64,000 nucleotides of DNA from Micromonospora cathayae (GTDB lineage: Bacteria > Actinomycetota > Actinomycetes > Mycobacteriales > Micromonosporaceae), in the NCBI RefSeq assembly GCF_028993575.1, contig NZ_CP118615.1, forward strand, positions 62,001-126,000, read 5' to 3'. The position numbers were made by a program, and so were the translations under genes. The number at the start of each line of letters is the position of its first letter. Positions within the stretch are counted from its first letter, which is position 1. This document shows, piece by piece, positions 8,985 through 18,123 of the stretch. The notes beneath the pieces were generated by a model that was not told the DNA's origin, did not search any database, and saw only the letters and a list, made by a program, of their open reading frames with translations.

Positions 8985-10466
8985 TCAGTACGCGCCCCGG
9001 CTGCGGACCACCGCGCCGAAGGTCTTCCACAGGATGGTCAGGTCGGCGGCCAGCGACCAGTTCTCCACGTAGTAGAGGTCCAGCCGGATGCCGTCCTCCC
9101 AGCTCAGGTCGGAGCGTCCGCTGACCTGCCAGAGACCGGTCATGCCCGGCTTGACCAGCAGCCGGCGGGCGACGTCGCCGTCGTAGCGGGCCACCTCGGA
9201 AGGGAGCGGCGGGCGCGGGCCGACCAGGCTCATGTGCCCGATCAGCACGTTGGCGAGCTGCGGCAGCTCGTCCAGGGACCACTTGCGCAGCAGCCGGCCG
9301 ACCCGGGTCACCCGGGGGTCGTCGCGCATCTTGAACAGCAGCCCGTCGCTCTCGTTGCGGGCGGTCAGCTCGGCGAGCATCGCGTCGGCGTCGACCACCA
9401 TGGTGCGGAACTTGAACACGCCGAACTCCTGCCCGCCCTGACCGACGCGGACCTGCCGGAACAGCACCGGACCGGGGTTGTCGAGGCGGATCGCCAGGGC
9501 GATCAGCGCCAGCACCGGGGCGAGCAGCGCCAGGGCCAGCAGGGAGAGCGACCGGTCGACCAGCCCCTTGATCAGTTTGCGGGCGCCCCGGAACTCGGGG
9601 GCCTCCACGTGGATCAGCGGCAGCCCGGCGACCGGACGGGTGTGGATGCGCGGCCCGGCCACGTCGGTCAGCGCGGGGGCCAGCACCAGGTCGATGCCGG
9701 TCCCCTCCAGCTGCCAGCCGAGCCGGCGCAGCCGGGTCGCGGTCAGCTCGCTGGAGGTGGTGATCGCGACGGTGTCCGCGCCGATCGCCTCGGCCGCCTC
9801 GGGGATGCCCCGGAACGAGCCGACCACCGGCACGTCACCCAACCGCTGCGGCACCGGGGCGAGCAGCGCGTCCGGGATGCACGCCCCGACCACCTGGTAA
9901 CCGGCGTACGGCTCGCGGCGCAGGGTGTGCACCAGCTCCAGGACGTGCGGGGTGTCCCCCACCGCCAGCACCCGGCGGGACCAGCCACCGCCCTTGCATC
10001 GGGCCAGGTGCAGCCGCTTGCGGGCGGCGAACCGGGTCACCAGCAACCCGAGCGTGCCCACGGCCAGGGTGATGGCGAGGAAGCCCCGGGACACGCCCAC
10101 GTCGGCGATGTAGCCGGTGATGGCGATGGTCGCGGCCAGCCGCAGGCTCGCCGAGGTGACCCGCCGGTACTCGTCCGCGCCGTAGCCGAGGACCCGGTCG
10201 TCGTAGCAGCGCAGCATCCGCAGCGACAGCAGCCAGGCGATCACCAGCCCCGGGGCCACCAGCACGTAGGGCACCTCGGAGCCGCGCGGCTCGTGGTCGC
10301 CGAAGCGGGTCACGTAGCCGACCAGCACGGCCACGGCGAGGATGGCGGTGTCCAGCACCACCAGGGTGTGGATGTAGGCCCGTTCGTCGGCCCGGACCGT
10401 CCGCGCCGGGCGCGGCGCGGTGGACGTGGACGACGTCGAGGCAGGGGTCAACAGCGCCGAGGTCAA
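8985..10466 (-). CDS. polyprenyl glycosylphosphotransferase (exopolysaccharide initiation)
   Basis: 493 aa integral membrane enzyme of the WcaJ/WbaP class, which transfers a sugar 1-phosphate to undecaprenyl phosphate to start exopolysaccharide or glycan assembly. Four to five N-terminal membrane helices (about residues 30-150) and a CoA-binding-like middle region precede the C-terminal transferase domain. Conserved segments include KFRTMVVDAD, RKWSLDELPQL, MSLVGPRPPLPSEV, KPGMTGLWQVSGRSDLSW and LDLYYVENWS. The start is an unusual TTG at 10466 with GGGGAGG well placed upstream; a stop lies just 5' in frame, so no longer form is possible. Confidence 0.93.
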   Translation of the reverse strand: MTSALLTPASTSSTSTAPRPARTVRADERAYIHTLVVLDTAILAVAVLVGYVTRFGDHEPRGSEVPYVLVAPGLVIAWLLSLRMLRCYDDRVLGYGADEYRRVTSASLRLAATIAITGYIADVGVSRGFLAITLAVGTLGLLVTRFAARKRLHLARCKGGGWSRRVLAVGDTPHVLELVHTLRREPYAGYQVVGACIPDALLAPVPQRLGDVPVVGSFRGIPEAAEAIGADTVAITTSSELTATRLRRLGWQLEGTGIDLVLAPALTDVAGPRIHTRPVAGLPLIHVEAPEFRGARKLIKGLVDRSLSLLALALLAPVLALIALAIRLDNPGPVLFRQVRVGQGGQEFGVFKFRTMVVDADAMLAELTARNESDGLLFKMRDDPRVTRVGRLLRKWSLDELPQLANVLIGHMSLVGPRPPLPSEVARYDGDVARRLLVKPGMTGLWQVSGRSDLSWEDGIRLDLYYVENWSLAADLTILWKTFGAVVRSRGAY

Positions 10467-10675
10467 CGACCCTCCCCACTAGCGTCGATGGGCGCTGCCT
10501 CCGCACCGGCCCCCCGGTGGCCGGTGCCGCGGAGCACCCGGGACATCTTCCCCCGTTAATCCTCGCGTCGGAAGCCACCGACGGAATACCGTCAATTGCG
10601 GGATCCGATGTGGACAGATCCGGTTCCACCGGACGTTCCGCTCCCCCCGACCGCCCACTGTCGGCTGTCCGACCG

Positions 10676-10807
10676 GTCAGCGGGACGTGTGCGACCGGTC
10701 AGCGCGGTCCGTCCGAGCGGCCGGCGCGCCACGTCCGACCCGTCAGCGCGCCACGTCCGACCCGTCAGCGCGGCGCGTTCGGCCGGTCAGCGCGGCGCGT
10801 TCGGCCG
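10676..10807. repeat. six-unit 22-bp tandem array running across a stop codon
   Basis: Units of exactly 22 bp start at 10676, 10698, 10720, 10742, 10764 and 10786. Most begin GTCAGCG and contain GTCCGA or GTTCGG. The last two are identical, and the last contains the stop codon (10787-10789) and final codons of the VWA gene. Confidence 0.93.
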
Positions 10808-12547
10808 CAGTGCGATCGCCTTCAGGAAGATGTCGCCGATCCTGGTCGGGTCCTCGGTGACGAAGACCCCGCCCCCGGTGACCTTGGTGATCGCCTCCAG
10901 CTCGGCACGGCTGACGTCCGTACCGATCCCGATGATCACGACCTGGACGGGACGGTCCGGGTCGGCGATCCTGGTCAGCTCGTCGAGCAGGGCCCGCTGG
11001 CTGATCCCGTCGTCGTCCTCGTTCTTGCCGTCGGTGAAGAGCACGACCGAGTTCACCCGACCGGGCTCCCAGTCGTCCTGCACCGTCCGGTAGGCGGCCA
11101 GCACCGTGTCGTACAGGCCGGTGTCGCCGCTGCTCGGCCGGACCGTGCCGAGCGCCGCCTCCAACCGGCCGCGCTGGGTGGAGACCGGGCCGATCGGGAC
11201 CAGCTCCCGGTAGTCCCGGCTGCCGACCAGCCGGGTGGAGAAGGTCCACAGCCCGATCGCCCAGGAGTCGTCGAACAGGCCCAGACCGCGGCTCGCCGCC
11301 GCGACCGTCACCTGCGCCCGGGAGGCGTTGTCGGCGGTCGGCACCGGCTGCTTCATCGAACCGGACACGTCGATGACGCAGAGCATCCGACCCGACTGGG
11401 TGGCGATCGACCAGCTCGACACGGCGGCCTCGATCGTGTTCGGGTCGAGCCCGCCCGCGGCGGTGCCACCGCCGGCCGGAGCGGAGGCCATGCCCCCGGC
11501 CGGCGCGCCCTGCGGAGCCTGGAACCCGGCCCCGGCGCTGCCGTCCGGGGCACGCAGGGCCTGGTCGGCCAGCCGGTCCCGGAAGGCCGCCGTGGTGAGC
11601 GCCTCGAACAACACGTTCGCGGCGGACGCCTTGGCCGGCTCGATCCCCGGCAGCACCGCGTACGGGTAGTCCAGCGGCATCGGTGCGGGTTCCAGGTAGA
11701 GCGCGGCCAGCGGCACCGGCGGTTTGGTGCCGTTGTACGCGATCACGTCCTCCTCGGAGAGGGCGGCGGCACCGAGCGCGCCCGCCACCGTCGCCGGGTC
11801 GGTGGAGCGCGGGAACCGGGCCAGCAGGTCCTGTCGGAGCGCGGAGCGCCCGGTCGCCAGCGCCCGCAACGCGCCCGTCCTGGCCTGCTGGACGTCGCCC
11901 CCGCCCGCGCTGGCCGCCGCGGTCATCGACAGCAGCCCGGCCAGCCCGGCGGCGTCCCGGGTCGGCTCCACGATCCCGGTCCGCAGGTTCGTCCCGGTGT
12001 TCACCTGCTGCAACAGGTTCGACCAGGTCAGTTTCTGCTGCGGCCAGCCGAGCCGGGTGGCGACCGGCTCCGGCATGGCGACCACGACCGGGCTACGGGC
12101 GATCGACTCGCCGTTGCCGGGCTCGAAGGCGGTCGCCCCGCTGTTCTTCAGCCGCAGCAGCCAGGTGGAGGAGTCCGGCACCCAGACGTCCGGCGTGATC
12201 GCCGTACCGCTGGCCTGCCCCACCCCGGCGAGGGTGACGCCGTGCTTGCCGGCGACCGCCGCGGCCACCTCGACCGGGTCCTGGGCGGCGACGTTCACCG
12301 TGATGCAGGTGCCGCCGACCGCCGCCCCGTCGGCCACCCACTGCCCGGCCGCCGCCTGCACCGCCGGGGCGATCTCCGGTGCCGCCGCCACCGTCAGCTC
12401 GACCTGCCCCGAGCAGGCCGGCTCGGCCAGCCGCTGGTAGCCGAACCACGCCCCGGCGACGACGACAACAAGCGCCGTCGCTGAGGCGACGGCGCCTGCT
12501 CCGCGGATACCCGTACGCATGCGATGGCGGCCTGACACGGTCACCAT
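10787..12547 (-). CDS. membrane-anchored solute-binding/VWA domain protein
   Basis: 586 aa with one N-terminal membrane segment (about residues 17-37, ASATALVVVVAGAWFGY). Next comes a periplasmic-binding-like domain (about 45-330; ELTVAAAPEIAPAV), and then a von Willebrand A domain (about 365-575) with an intact MIDAS motif DVSGSM and the later FTDGKNEDDDG. Such proteins probably bind ligands or partner proteins outside the cell; no enzymatic role is evident. ATG 12547 lacks a clear Shine-Dalgarno and ATG 12520 is possible. No partner genes are adjacent. The 3' end is part of a 22-bp tandem array. Confidence 0.8.
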   Translation of the reverse strand: MVTVSGRHRMRTGIRGAGAVASATALVVVVAGAWFGYQRLAEPACSGQVELTVAAAPEIAPAVQAAAGQWVADGAAVGGTCITVNVAAQDPVEVAAAVAGKHGVTLAGVGQASGTAITPDVWVPDSSTWLLRLKNSGATAFEPGNGESIARSPVVVAMPEPVATRLGWPQQKLTWSNLLQQVNTGTNLRTGIVEPTRDAAGLAGLLSMTAAASAGGGDVQQARTGALRALATGRSALRQDLLARFPRSTDPATVAGALGAAALSEEDVIAYNGTKPPVPLAALYLEPAPMPLDYPYAVLPGIEPAKASAANVLFEALTTAAFRDRLADQALRAPDGSAGAGFQAPQGAPAGGMASAPAGGGTAAGGLDPNTIEAAVSSWSIATQSGRMLCVIDVSGSMKQPVPTADNASRAQVTVAAASRGLGLFDDSWAIGLWTFSTRLVGSRDYRELVPIGPVSTQRGRLEAALGTVRPSSGDTGLYDTVLAAYRTVQDDWEPGRVNSVVLFTDGKNEDDDGISQRALLDELTRIADPDRPVQVVIIGIGTDVSRAELEAITKVTGGGVFVTEDPTRIGDIFLKAIALRPNAPR

Positions 12548-12667
12548 CTTGCGGACCGAGGGACGTTACTGCTACGTCCGTTCGGACGAAAGTTACTCAG
12601 GATGAACAGTTGACCTGCGTATACGGTCGTTTCGTCACGCTGGGTGAGAGCGACGCGACCCTGCGGG

Positions 12668-13705
12668 TCAGAGCAGGACGCAGCTCGGGCTCGGCACGGC
12701 GACCGGCTCCCCCACCGGCTCCGGCACCCCGCTGGCCGGATCGACGCGGAACTGCCGCACCATGTCGGCCCGCTGGTCGGCCACGTAGAGATCGCGGCCC
12801 GACCAGGCGAAGTGCCGGGGCCACTCCCCGCCGGTGTCCACCTCGGCGACGAGTTCCGGCAGCTCACCGTCGAGGGCGAAGACCGCCAGGGTGCCCGCTC
12901 CCCGGTTGGCGACGTACAGGACCCGGCCCTGCGGCCCCACCGCGATCTCCGAGGGCTGGACGTGCCCGGTCCGGCCGCTCGCCGGCACCCGGCCCCGCTC
13001 ACGCAACCCCCCGTCGGTGTCCCGGTCGTACGCGGTGACCGTGGCGTCCAGCTCGCCGACCAGGTAGACCCGCCGCCCGTCCGGGTGCCGGGCCAGGTGC
13101 CGGGGGCCGGTCCCGGGGTGGGTACGCACCCGGGGTGCCCGGGGCACCAGCCGACCGGTGGCGGCGTCCAGGTCGTACCGGTACACCGAGTCGGTGCCCA
13201 GGTCGACCACGTACGTCGGCCCGCCGGACGGGTCCGGCGAGACCATGTGCGCGTGCGCGTGCTCCTGGCGCTCCGGGTCCGCTCCGTGCCCGGCGTGCAC
13301 CACCAGGTCGCTGCGCTCACCGGGCACGCCCGCGTCGTCCAGCGGGAAGACCGCCACACTTCCCCCGCCGTAGTTGACGGCGACCAGGTGCCGGCCGTCC
13401 GGGGTGACCGCCAGGTGGCAGGGCGAGTCCCCGCCGGTGTCTCCCGCGCCGAGCGGCGTCAGGTCACCGTCCGGCCCGATCCGCCACGCGCCGACCCGGC
13501 CCTGTGGTAGCTCGTTCACCGCGTACAGCACCGGCAGCGCGGGATGCCGCACCAGGAACGACGGGGACGGGGTCACCGCCACCGTGCCGAGCGGGGTCAG
13601 CGTCCCCGTGTCCGGATCGCGGCGGGCCGCGACGATGCCGTCGCCCTTCCCGTCGCCCTCCGCCGTGTAGCCACCGATGTGGACGATGCCACCCTGGTCG
13701 GTCAC
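12668..13705 (-). CDS. lactonase-family beta-propeller protein (6-phosphogluconolactonase type)
   Basis: 345 aa, seven-bladed beta-propeller of the YbhE/Pgl type, which hydrolyses 6-phosphogluconolactone or related lactones. Characteristic stretches are YTAEGDGKGDGI near the N-terminus, NYGGGSVAVFPL, HAHMVSPDPSGG, GTGPRHLARHPDG, GHVQPSEIAVGP and YVANRGAGTLAVF. The start is GTG 13705 with GAGG about 8 bases upstream. It stands alone, with no pentose phosphate genes next to it, so the exact substrate is open. Confidence 0.9.
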   Translation of the reverse strand: MTDQGGIVHIGGYTAEGDGKGDGIVAARRDPDTGTLTPLGTVAVTPSPSFLVRHPALPVLYAVNELPQGRVGAWRIGPDGDLTPLGAGDTGGDSPCHLAVTPDGRHLVAVNYGGGSVAVFPLDDAGVPGERSDLVVHAGHGADPERQEHAHAHMVSPDPSGGPTYVVDLGTDSVYRYDLDAATGRLVPRAPRVRTHPGTGPRHLARHPDGRRVYLVGELDATVTAYDRDTDGGLRERGRVPASGRTGHVQPSEIAVGPQGRVLYVANRGAGTLAVFALDGELPELVAEVDTGGEWPRHFAWSGRDLYVADQRADMVRQFRVDPASGVPEPVGEPVAVPSPSCVLL

Positions 13706-13816
13706 CGGTACCGCCTCTCACCTCGTCCGGAGTCGATCACCCCAGAGCCTTCCCGGGATCAGCCGCCGGTGAACCGGATTTCCCGGAATTCTCCGGCGGC
13801 GGCCCACCCCGCCACC

Positions 13817-13913
13817 CCGCCGGCTCGCCCGCCGGGTGCTCAGGCCGCCGGCTCGCCCGCCGGGTGCTCAGGCCGCCGGCTCGCCCGCCGGGTGCTCAGG
13901 CCGCCGGCTCGCC
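13817..13913. repeat. 28-bp tandem repeats across the GTPase stop codon
   Basis: Three identical 28-bp units (13817-13844, 13845-13872, 13873-13900) and a 13-bp partial copy. The third unit contains the TGA of the conservon GTPase (13896-13898), so the last codons and stop of that gene have been duplicated twice downstream. Confidence 0.95.
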
Positions 13914-14492
13914 GCGCTGGGCGGCGACGTGCTCGACCAGGGCGACCAGCACCAGCTTGCCGGACTGCCGGTCCCGGGCGTCACAGAGCACCAGCGGCAC
14001 GTCCGGGTCGAGGTCCAACGCGTGGCGTACCGAGTTGAGGCTGAACCGGCGGGAACCGTCGAAGCAGTTCACCCCGACCACGAACGGGATGCCCCGCTGC
14101 TCGAAGTAGTCCACCGAGGGGAAGCAGTCGGCCAGCCGACGGGTGTCGGCCAGCACCACCGCGCCGAGCGCCCCGAAGGCCAGCTCGTCCCAGAGGAACC
14201 AGAACCGGTCCTGGCCCGGGGTGCCGAACAGGTAGACCTGGAGATCCTCGTTGATGGTGATCCGGCCGAAGTCCATGGCGACCGTGGTGGTGGACTTCCC
14301 CTCCACGCCGAACGTGTCGTCCGTGCCGATGCCGGCGTCGGTGAGCACCTCCTCGGTCTGCAACGGGCGGACCTCGCTCAGCGCACTCACCAGGGTCGTC
14401 TTGCCGGCCCCGAAGCCCCCCGCGATCAGGATCTTCAGGGCGAGCGGTACCCGCTGCCCGGATCCGACCCGCTCAGAGTGCACGGAGTCCAT
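13896..14492 (-). CDS. cvnD: conservon MglA-like small GTPase (CvnD type)
   Basis: 198 aa Ras-like GTPase. It has the P-loop IAGGFGAGKTTLVSALSE, a switch II motif LFGTPGQDRFWF, and NCFD in the guanine-specificity position (NKxD in classical GTPases). It is the fourth gene of a complete conservon, in which a sensor-kinase-like protein, a roadblock protein, a DUF742 protein and this GTPase form a membrane-associated signalling complex. The ATG at 14492 lies inside the end of the DUF742 gene (20-bp overlap), which indicates coupling. Confidence 0.93.
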   Translation of the reverse strand: MDSVHSERVGSGQRVPLALKILIAGGFGAGKTTLVSALSEVRPLQTEEVLTDAGIGTDDTFGVEGKSTTTVAMDFGRITINEDLQVYLFGTPGQDRFWFLWDELAFGALGAVVLADTRRLADCFPSVDYFEQRGIPFVVGVNCFDGSRRFSLNSVRHALDLDPDVPLVLCDARDRQSGKLVLVALVEHVAAQRGEPAA

Positions 14493-14862
14493 TCGCCACC
14501 GCCTTGAGGATGTTGTCGTCGGGAAGGTACGCAGTGGTCGGCGGCTCGTGCACGCTGACGAGCCCACCGGCGAGCAGGTCGCCCAGGAGCACCCGGACCA
14601 CACCGAGGGCCAGGTTGAGGTGCGCGGCGAGTTCCGCCACCGACACCGGCTCGCCGGCCAGCTCGACGAGCTGCCGGTGCTCCGGATGCAGGTGCGGGTG
14701 GCCGGCCGGGTCGGCGCCCGGGTTCGCCAGCACGAACGCGACCAGGTCGAAGTCGCCGGTGGTCGGGGCCACCCGGCCACCGGTGACGGTGTACGGGCGG
14801 ACCACCGGACCGGCGTCGTCGTCCAGCCACTCGTGCTGCGGCCCCGGCGGCTCAGCCCGCAT
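14473..14862 (-). CDS. cvnC: conservon DUF742 protein (CvnC type)
   Basis: 129 aa, DUF742 fold with a winged-helix-like core (PVSVAELAAHLNLALGVVRVLLGDLLAGGLV). The VVRPYTVTGGR and TGDFDLVAFV segments are typical of the family. It is the third conservon gene; it overlaps the roadblock gene by 11 bp and the GTPase gene by 20 bp. The family lacks a known enzymatic role and is thought to link the roadblock protein and the GTPase. Confidence 0.92.
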   Translation of the reverse strand: MRAEPPGPQHEWLDDDAGPVVRPYTVTGGRVAPTTGDFDLVAFVLANPGADPAGHPHLHPEHRQLVELAGEPVSVAELAAHLNLALGVVRVLLGDLLAGGLVSVHEPPTTAYLPDDNILKAVANGLRAL

Positions 14863-15274
14863 CGGCCACGACCGTCGAAGCCCGGGACGGGGCGCTCAGG
14901 TACTCGCCGACCCGGGTCACCAGCATCGCCATCTCGTACGCGATCAGGCCGATGTCCGCGTCGGCGTCGCTGAGCACCGCCAGGCACGCGCCCTGCCCGG
15001 CGGCGGTGACGAAGAGGTACGCCGATTCCATCTCCACCACCGTCTGCCGGACCGGTCCGGCGGCGAAGTGGCGGCTGGCCCCCTTCGCCAGGCTGGCGAA
15101 ACCGGAGGCCATCGCGCAGAAGTGCTCGGCCGCGTCCCGGTCCAGCCCGGTGGAGGCGCCCATCGGCAACCCGTCGGCGGAGAGCACCACCGCCTGGCGG
15201 GCGGCCGGCACCCGGTCCACCAGTTCGTCGAGCAGCCAGTCGAGATCGGTGGCCTGCCTCGTGGGTTGCACCAC
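14852..15274 (-). CDS. cvnB: conservon roadblock/LC7 domain protein (CvnB type)
   Basis: 140 aa roadblock/LC7 protein (LDWLLDELVDRVPAARQAVVLSADGLPMGAS at the N-terminus, given here only as its location in residues 13-44). In Myxococcus and Streptomyces such proteins act as GTPase-activating or scaffold partners of MglA-like GTPases. The GTG start at 15274 shares one base with the TAG stop of the kinase gene, so all four conservon genes overlap and are likely made together. Confidence 0.92.
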   Translation of the reverse strand: MVQPTRQATDLDWLLDELVDRVPAARQAVVLSADGLPMGASTGLDRDAAEHFCAMASGFASLAKGASRHFAAGPVRQTVVEMESAYLFVTAAGQGACLAVLSDADADIGLIAYEMAMLVTRVGEYLSAPSRASTVVADAG

Positions 15275-17748
15275 TACGCGTCCCTTCCAGTTCCGGTGAC
15301 AGTGTCGACGGTCGTCCCGCCGGGCGGCACCCGGGGTAGCTCCGTGGTCGGTTCGTCCACCGTCCTACCGGTGGGCACCGTGGGCGCGTCCACCGGCCCG
15401 GCCGGTCCCGCACCGGGCCCGGTCGGAGCGGCGGGCACCGGGCGTACGCCCGACCCACCGGCGGCCCGCGAAGCGGCGGCCGGCCCACCGACGGCCGGCG
15501 GAACAGCGCCCGGACCACTTGCGGGTGGCAGCTCACCGGCGGCCCGGCGGCCCCGGGCGGTCCCCGCCTGTAGCGCCGCCATCGCGGCCCGGATCTGCTC
15601 CGGGGTGCGCGGCGAGGGTTCGGCGGCGGCCGGACGGCGGGGTTGCCGGGCCGGGGCACGCTGCCGGACCCGCCGGGGCAGACCGTCCGGCCCCACCGGC
15701 GCCTCGGCCGGGCCGGGTCGGGCCGACGACAGCGGGACCACCGCGGGCGCGTCCGTCCGTTCCCGGGTGGCCCGCGCGGTACGCGGACGCGGCAGGGTGG
15801 TCAGCTTCGTCACCTTCGCCATCCGTCCCGACCCGGAGCCGGGGTCGCCGCCGGGCGGTCGGGGCGGCAGCGTGGTGACCACGTCGGTCGGGAGGAGCAC
15901 CACGGCGGTCACCCCGCCGTGGACGGACGGGCGCAGCTGCACCCGGACCCCGTGCCGGGCGGCCAGCCGGGCCACCACGAAGTGCCCCAGGCGGGCGCTG
16001 GCCGACGGGTCGAACTCGGGCGGCCGGCCCAGTCGCCGGTTGGTCTCCTCGATCGCCTCGGCGGTCATCCCGAGACCCTGGTCGGTGATCTCGACGGCGT
16101 ACCCGTTGGGGACCAGTTCGCCGCGGACCTGGACCCGGGTCTGCGGCGGCGAGAACGACGTGGCGTTCTCGACCAGCTCGGCCAGCAGGTGAATCACGTC
16201 ACCGACGGCCCGGCCGACGACCGCGGCCGGCTGTACGCCGGCGATGTCGACCCGGTCGTAGTTCTCGACCTCGGAGATCGCGCCCCGGATCACGTCGAGC
16301 ACGGCGACCGGGTTGCGCCAACCCCGGCCCGGCGCGGCCCCGGCCAGGATGACCAGGTCCTCGGCGTGCCGCCGCATCCGGGTGGCGAGGTGGTCGACCC
16401 GGAACAGCTCGGCCAGTTCCGCCGGGTCCTCGGCCCGCCGTTCCATCCGGTCGAGCAGGGCCAGCTGCCGGTGCACCAGCCCCTGGCTGCGGCGGGCGAT
16501 GTTGAGGAAGACCTCGTTCAGCCCGTGCCGCAGGGCCGCCTCGTCCACCGCCGACCGCACGGCGGTGGACTGGACCACGCTGAAGGCCCGCCCCACCTGG
16601 CCGATCTCGTCGTTGCCGTACTCCAGCGGTGGGGCCTCCCGGGCCACGTCGACCGGCTCGCCCCGGCGCAGCCGGGCCACCACGTCGGGCAGCCGCCGCT
16701 CGGCCAGCTCCAGCGCCGCCGCCTGGACCCCGGTCAGCCGCTGGATCAGCGACCGGCCGACCCGCAACGCCACGACCAGGGAGATCACGATCGCCACCAG
16801 CCCGAGCAGCCCGGCGGCGGCCAGCCGGACCAGGATGCCGATCGCGGTCGGCACCGACCGTTCGGTCAGCGCCGACGCCTCGGCCAGCTCGAAGTCCCGC
16901 AACTCCTGCTGGACGGCGTCGTGGGTGGTCTGCCAGGCCACCGGGTCCACCGGGGGTGGGCCGGAGCGCTCGGCGGCGATCAGCTCGTCCTGCATCCGCC
17001 GCAGCCGGAGAAAGTCGTCATTCTCGGTGAGCTGCTGGAACGCGCTGCGGGCCGAGTACGGCAGGTCGGCGATCGCCAGGTTGGTGGCGTACCGGTGGTT
17101 GCCGATGGTCTGGACCAGCTGGGCGTGCTCGCCCCGGGCGAACCGGCCGGCGGTGAGCGCGCCGGCGGCCAGCGCGTCGGCCTGTCCGAGCAGCTCACGG
17201 GCCTGACCGAGCAGGTTGAGCGCGCGGGCCTGCCGGGTGAGGTCGCCGTCGGGCGCGACGGACATCGCGGAGAAGGTCTGGAAGGCCGCGGTGAGCATGC
17301 CGGTGTAGAGGCCGTGCGCGCCGGCCCGGTCCATCTCCCGTTGGTCGATGAAGCCCCGCCCGGCGGGGAGCGCCTCCAGGGCGGTGAGGAGCCGGTCGAG
17401 GCGGGCGTCGATGAGCTCGTCGGTGGCGTCCCGCAGGTCCCGGCCGGCGGCCCGGCGACGCAGCTCGGCCACCGCCTGGTCGGTCCGCAGCCGTTGCTCG
17501 CGCAGCGCGGACGACTCGCCGTCCCCGGCGAGCTGGACCACCGAGAGCCGCCGTTCCCGTTGCAGGTCGATCACCAGCCGGTCACCGGGCAGCCCCAGCT
17601 CGCTCAGCAGGGTACGACCGGAGAGCAGGTCGAGGGCGGGCCCCAGGGTGAGCGTGGTGGCGAAGATCCAGAGCGCCAGCAGGGCGGCCACCGGGGCGAC
17701 GACCAGCGCGGTCAGCTTCGAGCGGATCGGCCAGTCGCGGGAGTTCAT
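15274..17748 (-). CDS. cvnA: conservon sensor histidine-kinase-like protein (CvnA type)
   Basis: 824 aa. A first membrane helix (about residues 12-35) is followed by an extracellular nitrate/nitrite-sensing (NIT)-like domain to about residue 310, a second helix (about 315-340) and a HAMP region. A histidine kinase-type ATPase (about 490-620, with ELVENATSFSPP and EITDQGLGMTAEAI) comes next. The C-terminal 200 residues are a disordered Pro/Ala/Arg-rich tail. CvnA proteins have the ATPase fold but may not be classical kinases. ATG 17748 (MNSRDWPIRSK) has GAGG upstream and is preferred to a longer reading that adds a low-complexity leader. Confidence 0.92.
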   Translation of the reverse strand: MNSRDWPIRSKLTALVVAPVAALLALWIFATTLTLGPALDLLSGRTLLSELGLPGDRLVIDLQRERRLSVVQLAGDGESSALREQRLRTDQAVAELRRRAAGRDLRDATDELIDARLDRLLTALEALPAGRGFIDQREMDRAGAHGLYTGMLTAAFQTFSAMSVAPDGDLTRQARALNLLGQARELLGQADALAAGALTAGRFARGEHAQLVQTIGNHRYATNLAIADLPYSARSAFQQLTENDDFLRLRRMQDELIAAERSGPPPVDPVAWQTTHDAVQQELRDFELAEASALTERSVPTAIGILVRLAAAGLLGLVAIVISLVVALRVGRSLIQRLTGVQAAALELAERRLPDVVARLRRGEPVDVAREAPPLEYGNDEIGQVGRAFSVVQSTAVRSAVDEAALRHGLNEVFLNIARRSQGLVHRQLALLDRMERRAEDPAELAELFRVDHLATRMRRHAEDLVILAGAAPGRGWRNPVAVLDVIRGAISEVENYDRVDIAGVQPAAVVGRAVGDVIHLLAELVENATSFSPPQTRVQVRGELVPNGYAVEITDQGLGMTAEAIEETNRRLGRPPEFDPSASARLGHFVVARLAARHGVRVQLRPSVHGGVTAVVLLPTDVVTTLPPRPPGGDPGSGSGRMAKVTKLTTLPRPRTARATRERTDAPAVVPLSSARPGPAEAPVGPDGLPRRVRQRAPARQPRRPAAAEPSPRTPEQIRAAMAALQAGTARGRRAAGELPPASGPGAVPPAVGGPAAASRAAGGSGVRPVPAAPTGPGAGPAGPVDAPTVPTGRTVDEPTTELPRVPPGGTTVDTVTGTGRDA

Positions 17749-18123
17749 GAGACCTCGCCCGGAAGGTGTGGCAGGGGTGGCACCGGCACCGCCGCCGGGC
17801 AGCGTCGAGCCCGGAACACCAGGCACCGGTACGAGCACCTTGGGCAGGATACGTAATCGGGGCCCGTTGCACTACCGTCTGTTCCGTCCGCTCATGTTCG
17901 ACCGGAACCGGTCCAGGGTGGACGAACGTACCCGGACGCCCGGTTTTCTCCCCCGTCGCCATTTCTCGAAGCGGTCGAGCCCCACGCGGGCCGTTCCGGT
18001 CATGTCCGCGCGCGGAAAGGGAACGGTGACACCACAGGAGAGGACCCCGGAACCGGAAAGTCGGCGCAATCGGGATTGGCGATCAGGTCGGGGCGGGAAT
18101 AGCAGGTGGCGAAGGAGGAGGCC
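17749..18123. other. divergent intergenic region, 375 bp, no gene
   Basis: This lies between the conservon and a membrane protein gene transcribed the other way. It should hold both promoters. An interrupted dyad GACCGG-AA-CCGGTC is at 17900-17913. I see no RNA gene and no convincing sigma-70 hexamer pair. Confidence 0.4.

Noticed and set aside
13817..13913. Possible CRISPR array from regularly repeated 28-bp units
   Set aside because: Units are directly adjacent with no spacers, so this is a simple tandem repeat. The same applies to 10676-10807.
15643..17856. Long plus-strand open frame opposite the conservon kinase gene, and similar ones at 46508-48565 and 32120-34729
   Set aside because: Same antisense effect in GC-rich DNA; no ribosome sites and no recognisable protein features.
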